From positions 10,222,033-10,286,032 of the forward strand of contig NC_135194.1 in the NCBI RefSeq assembly GCF_050948175.1: 64,000 nt of DNA, given 5' to 3'. Shown in pieces: positions 58,101 to 64,000 of this stretch. The translations under genes and the position numbers were made by a program. Position 1 is the first letter of the stretch, and each line of letters begins with the position of its first letter. Source of the DNA: Xylocopa sonorina. Its lineage: Eukaryota; Arthropoda; Insecta; Hymenoptera; Apidae. The notes beneath the pieces are model-generated. The model ran no database searches and was not told the DNA's origin. It worked only from the letters and a program-made list of their open reading frames with translations.

Positions 58101-61100
58101 GCGTAGCTGATTCACGGGCTTCGAACAGCGTGTGCAATGCTGATACCTTCGTGTAACGATGTTGCACCGATTATCCAATTTGCGTCGTTCGCGACGGCGA
58201 TACGAACGCGTTACCAGCCTGCGTACAGTGGTGTTTGAGAGGTTCGCAGTCATTCATCATTGGGACTGTGCGCGTGAAAGATTAGCGTCAGCGTTGCACA
58301 TGCTACGGTTTATACGGAGGGTCGATTAGCGATCGGAATAATCGAATTATCGCCTAAAAATTGTTAATTAGGATAATCGCCGATGATCTATTGATTCTAT
58401 CGAATCGATTGTTATATATGGCGCGCCATATGCGAGTGTACAGCGAAAATACGATGAGTACAATGTTGCAAGGGAAGAGTAATGGAGCAGCGGATGCTTG
58501 GATATCATCGACGTTGCACAGTTTTCTTGGTTACATGTTTGGAAAATTAAAATGTTTCAAGTTGAAATCTCGAAGAACGATAAGTTGAATTAGTTATTCG
58601 TGTTCATTAGAAAATTAAATCGTAGGAAAAAGGGGAGAAAGAAGTTTGTTATTACATAAATAGAGGGAGTCTGTAAACGTCTAAATTCAAGTTATAAAAT
58701 TAAAATAAGTGTTTTATTAGTAAGATGTGACACGAAATCGATGACGAAATTGGCAGAGCGTCTGGCTTGAAAGTGGCAACTAGTGTCGATTTTCTGCGGA
58801 AAACAATTTTTAATGCGCAAAACCGGTTGTAACCGGTCTTTCGCAGCAAAAAAGAGGTATCCTTAAATAAACGCTAAAAGTTGCAATATAATCGCACAAT
58901 CCACTTGCACGTGTACGTATAAAAACCCGTGGAACAAACCATTTCTAATAACATACTTTCCTCTAGAATACTACTATCCTGTACAAATTACTGGCTGAAA
59001 AATTCGCTATTACATATTTCTCGGCTCTGGTCTAAAAAAATGTTTGCACGCGCGTTACCTCGCATCTCACGCGAAATTAATCAAAATCGTAGAAGCCGGT
59101 TCACCGTGGAAAAAGGCATACGTGGAATCGTAGGTTTCCAGTAAACCGGAAAAGTCAGCTGGAGGGTTTATACCGCGGTATCCTCTTCTAAAGGGGCAGT
59201 AATGCGTATTAAGCTCTTTGCGGGGCCCGGCTCCCTTCCCACCGATTCCGTTTCACCGTGGAAAAATACGCTCGGCCCTCTTAATGAAAGTTTTACGTCT
59301 GGTAAATATCGTAAGGTCACGGGTGAGGGCTACTCTTATAAATTCATGACCCGGGAGATGATAAAAACTCGTTAACGGTCGTACGTATGCTATAAATGAA
59401 ACCGCGTGACGAATGGCTTTTAAAGGCCCTCGCTCCTAAGAGGCCGCCACCGCGAGGGATGAAATTATGTGGGGGTGCGCGGGGGCGGCGTCTCCCACTG
59501 GCCGGCCGCGGAGAGTGGTTCAACTTTTCATTTCGGACTTACTCGGTCTAAATTAGGTGAAAACGGCTGGGCAGAGAATACCTCGGGTATCCGTGACTCG
59601 GTCTAAGGGTAAGACAGTCTGCCTGCCTACGCTACGTGCCGAAGTACCCGCCGTGGACAAGCTAGACCGGTACTACCGCTTTTTCTCCTCTTCTCTCTTC
59701 CTGCCCCCTCTTTCTCTCGTTCTTTCCACGGTGAATGCAGGCCACACACGTACAGACTGGTAGACGCACACCGGTAGAAATGCCTGTGCCATTCTTTCTT
59801 TCTGGTCTGGCTGCTCTGCTCCCTTTTTCAACGGCCATCGCGCGTGTTCGCCGCGCGTACGCCGAAGCCCCGCGCTGGGAAGCTCGCGCGTTGGTCTCTA
59901 CGTGCCCGTGCGGACTCGAGGGTGTAATAATTATCGCGGGACGACGATTCGGTTATGGCTTCGATATCTCGGGATGCACTTGGCTGCACGCGCAGCCAAT
60001 ATCGTTGTTCTCTCGTGGAGGGCGTCAAGAGTGGTGCCGCTTTCGGTCGCGCGCGCCTCAACTTCGTCTTATCGACTTTGAAAGTATCATCTTCGGAGTC
60101 GTATTCAGGGCACGCCGCTAAGGACGCGGGCGGTCTTGAAATTTTACCGTCACTCCGGCCGCGGTATCAATAAGATGCGATCTCGACGCTCGCTCCGCGA
60201 ACGGGAATTGGAATTTCCACGTTTACGGTTTAAATTGCTGGACGGGGCTCTTCGCTTTTATTTCTCCGCGGCGATAACATCTGCGGGCCGCAGCAGTGCC
60301 GATAAGCCCGGTTGACAGAGACTTGAACGATAACTGACGCGCGGCTCGGCTGTTTCTGATTGACGAAATCGGTAGCGCGGTCCAGCGCATCCCCCTCGCA
60401 ATACGGCGCGGGGCGCCATTCCCTTCTTTTTTCGGCTGAAAACCTTTTTCATTTGCATATCGATCGCTGGATCGACGTCGTTCGTGTAAATTCATATTTT
60501 TTTTTATAAACGCGGTCGTAGGCACGAATTCGTTTTTGATATATTCAAATTTCCAAGCGTTTCGTTTGTCCGCGCGCACCGCGACTCCGCGTACGCGCAC
60601 CCTCGGTATAATTTCCATTCCCTGTAAACGCGTGCACGCGTGTAATCTATTAATTACTTGCATCGATAGTTGAACCGAATTGTATGCGGATTAAACGGTT
60701 TTTCTTTTTTTTAATGACGTTAATGCAAAATCATACGAGCGTAAATCCGTTATCCTTAAAAGGGGCGAGTTAAATTAAACATATCCCACCGTCAATTCCA
60801 GTGTTACTGTTTACAAATTGCGAAGAACCAGGGGGAATTATTCGATATTGAAACACGAGATCCGAGCACGAATAGAAATTATATGCTCGAGCGTATCGTT
60901 AAATGATGCATCGCGGTCTGTTGATAATACGCGAGGGGGTAAAGAACGTATCGATGTACATATAACACGTTACGTGCGTGTCCGATCGGAGAACGAATTC
61001 GATAAACCAGTTGTAATGTATACGATCGTGAATGGGCTCGAGGCTGAGATTGCAGCCATCGAAGCATCCCTCTGTACGCGTTTTACCTTTCTTTTTTCCT

Positions 61101-62472
61101 TTTTTTTTACACGATTAACAGCGAGCAATCGGATCGGCACCGCTTTAATCCGTGACTTGAGTTACCGTGCCATTGTGGAGCGACGTTCGCGTTTCCCATC
61201 CGGCTGGAAATGCTGGGATTGCGTCGTTGTCTTACGCGCGATAATCCCGTGACTTTACGCAATTCGATTTGCGACAAAAGCTGTATATCCTCGCGACGCA
61301 TACTACGCTGGGAAACATTTACCGCGTCATTCGAATATTAAACGCGTTATCGTTTCAGCGTGCCCCATTGTTGGGAATTCGGGAAATATTCGCTGCTCGG
61401 TGCGCTTCGATAGTGGCGCAATTTAAAATATGGAAATTTCAGAAGGAAGACGCTTTAGAAAATTGGTGTTCTAATTACCCTGAGATTTGGTAAATTTATC
61501 GATAAACAGCGATACGAGGTGATTTTTAATTCAATCGTAAATAATGTCTTTTTGTAAAATATATACGTACAAATTTGTTGTGCGATGTAAAAAATGTTTG
61601 TAAAGTATTATAAAGGTTGCTTGTCTTTTTAGTTTGAAATAAGAGAATTTCCTTCTCTTGCTGAAATAGTTACATTTCGTGCATTACCTTTTGGAGCGGA
61701 ACGCGTTCAGGAAGTTTTTAATTTCCAGAATCTTCCCTGCCTCGAGATATTTTCAAACAAGTCTCGGCGAATATTTCTGACGATTTGTTAAGATGGAAGT
61801 TGTGCTCGATGAATCTTCCCTCTGATTTAAAAAGAAGCATTGTTCGTGTAACAAAAAGATCGGTGACCAATAAAAGACGAACGCAAGATTTATGGTAACC
61901 GCGGTGGAGTTTCATGGGTTCGGTTGATCGACGGAGTGAAAGATAAATTGCAGTTTCTTACCGTTATTACGCTTACGCATCGCCGGCGAGCGATAGTCAA
62001 TTCCTCGTTTTTCTTCGTGGCACGGTTTAAAAATTGCAGCTAAAGTTACTCGTCAAACAGGTAAACTACTTAATACCTAACTTCGTAGGACGCTGTGCGG
62101 GTCGAATTCGAAGTAACTTCGCTGGAATTTATGTTTCTTACATTCGCCGCCAGTTACGATAAACTTCGCTAATGGGGAAGCCAATATTGAATGAAGATTT
62201 ATTGTCGGCGAATAGCAGTCGTCGCATTAGCCGTATATACAGCCGAGGTAGCTCGAGACGACGCGTCAGCTTGCCAATAGCGAGAGAAAAGGAGCAGAAT
62301 AAGGAGAAAAGAAAATATAAGACAGAAAAAAGGGCAGAAATTTGAAATTTTCAGATGGAAATTATCGAGTTCATCAATATCGTATTCGTTCGCCTGTGTA
62401 AAGACTTTGCTTCCATCCACTTCTATATTGGTTCCTGGCCTCCCTTCATCCCCTTCGCGGGTCGTTCGTCCA

Positions 62473-62487
62473 AGAGAGAGAGAGAGC
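62473..62487. repeat. (AG)n tract
   Basis: Short AG repeat in the right-hand intron. Confidence 0.7.
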
Positions 62488-64000
62488 TGCGGTCTTATAG
62501 TGGGTAGGCAAGAAAGAGCAGTTGAAAAATTTGAATGGCTGAACTCCTGGAGCTCATAAATCTGGAACAATTCCACGATAAAGGAAATTCCCTTCCCTCT
62601 AGCCGCCCCGACCAACCCCATCCTCCTTTTATCGGTTCACTTTTTCCGTCGCGCTTCACCGATTTAAGTACGGTTTTGTCGAACGGGCAGACACGAGCCC
62701 TTGAATGGCAAACTTCCGTTTGCTCAACGTCGTACGAGGATCGATTTTCTAATTCGCAGCCGCTTTAATTACTACTTCCGCGCGGTAATCAAACGCGTCT
62801 CGTTCACGAGGGGAAGTCGGGGGCGAATTGATAGCCGGCGACGTCTAAGTCGATTAAGAGTTTTTCCCGATCCCGCGGCCCGTTTATCGAGCTCCGTCGA
62901 GCGGTGTCTGGAAAAATAAATTTCACCCGCCCCGCCACTAAGCCAGAACAGTCATTACAGATTTCCACGCGATATTCGATAACACGGACGTGTACACTGC
63001 CTGCACGGAGACATAAATTTCAACCCCTCAACACCCGCCGGCAAATCCTATTCACGAAATCACCAAGTGTATTCACTTCGGACGTACACATAGATTTCGC
63101 CGGGAATATTTCCCTATTTACGCCAATTCTCCGTCCTTCCGCCGGTTTAAACGCGGCGTATTTATTGCTCTTTTGAATAATCCTGTTGCGCGGCTGAAAA
63201 CGACCGTGGAAGTCGAACGCCGTCCGGTATCCGTATGGATCGTTGCAATCTCGGATGTACTCTGTTTCGATGAACAAGCTCCAACTAGAGAAGAAATATC
63301 GGGCACTGCTATGAATTTTTTAACTTCGTTAGCGCGCGAAATTATCGTTGAAACGAGCTATCGAGTAATTGACGTGATCCTAAATAGGGGTTGTTGCTAG
63401 CTGGATGCTGGCTAATGGATCGATCATAGAAACGAAAGTGAAATTGATCGTAAAAATGTTAAAGTTTGGATCATATTATTTTATACAAATTTCTGGTTTG
63501 CTTGTTACAAACGTTTACAGTCCGCTGCGAGGTAATCCTCTGATACATTTTAGATATCTGGCCCTGTTATTGGATTTGTGTCGCACAGGGTTGATGTACC
63601 GTGAGAATGGCGATGATGGTGGAACTACTTAAAATGCTATCGGTGCGCAGAGAAAGCAGTTAAGAACTGTTGGCTCGAGATGTGTCGTTACTTCTGTCGA
63701 TAACGATGATGTCCCAACAGATGTAGCGATCCTGCGTGTTCATCCCTTGGAATCGTACGCTTGGCGTTGTCCGTCCTCTCATTCGCGGGTTAAATGATAG
63801 AAATTTGGCAAGGAAGGTATCGAGTGATAACTCGCGTAAAAATTAGCTAGAGCCCTGTCTCGTCTGGACGTCCTGCCCCTCGGGAGCGGAGCATCTCTTT
63901 CAGGCTCGCCTCCCCTTTCCTCCCTTCTTTCATTCCACCCCTTTTGCCCGAGCGTGGCGCATGCAAGTGCACGTACGTATCGTGCAGTGCGTGCGGGTCG

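Larger units (their letters stand above)
54461..64000. other. Long first intron of the 54362 gene
   Basis: No further exon of this frame is visible. The stretch has purine/pyrimidine tracts (54650-54850), the CT/CG repeat (55105-55131), CpG-rich blocks with homeodomain-type motifs (about 57400-58100, 59400-60700), a paired Grainyhead-type motif (58820-58837) and a TATCGATA palindrome (61498-61505). This is the profile of a developmentally regulated intron (inference). Confidence 0.45.

Noticed and set aside
1..64000. CRISPR arrays, operons or phage-like modules
   Set aside because: No regularly spaced direct repeats, and the gene structure is eukaryotic throughout.

Overview
The window is animal nuclear DNA, most likely from a hymenopteran insect and plausibly a bee. 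Small coding exons with clean GT..AG junctions are separated by long AT-rich introns that carry CpG-rich islands. There is no bacterial gene organisation. The species cannot be fixed from the sequence. I see no CRISPR array, tRNA or rRNA gene, or intact transposon coding region. I also do not see a clear undescribed multi-gene system; the most unusual single object is a foldback element at 43758-44164.

Layout: (1) 3011-33796, + strand, holds eleven exons of a three-PDZ scaffold protein, probably the insect big bang (bbg) family. Its 5' end lies left of the window, and a 20.7 kb intron separates the N-terminal low-complexity exons from the PDZ exons. Splice phases agree at every junction except the one after exon H. 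(2) 33797 to about 38480 is AT-rich and is probably a long 3' UTR or intergenic sequence. (3) 42402 to 39060, - strand, is RAD18, the E3 ubiquitin ligase of post-replication repair, with RING, UBZ4 and SAP domains all readable. (4) 42889-43514, + strand, is a complete three-exon MIC13/QIL1 gene for a small MICOS subunit of the mitochondrial inner membrane. It is head-to-head with RAD18 across 486 bp containing two CCAAT boxes in opposite orientations. (5) 43758-44164 is a mariner-type foldback element with TA flanks. (6) 44170-53450 has no gene I can support. (7) About 53455-54460, + strand, is the probable first exon of a further gene. Only its first 33 codons are in the window, followed by the start of an intron that runs past 64000.

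Functionally the genes are unrelated: a cell-cortex scaffold, a DNA-damage-tolerance ligase, a mitochondrial cristae protein and an unidentified gene. RAD18 and MIC13 are linked only by a probable shared promoter. RAD18 and the PDZ gene converge tail to tail near 38.4-39.0 kb. Repeats include several small TTAA-flanked, piggyBac-like MITE relics with CCCTTTGCACTC-type ends, simple repeats, and possible LTR-derived fragments.
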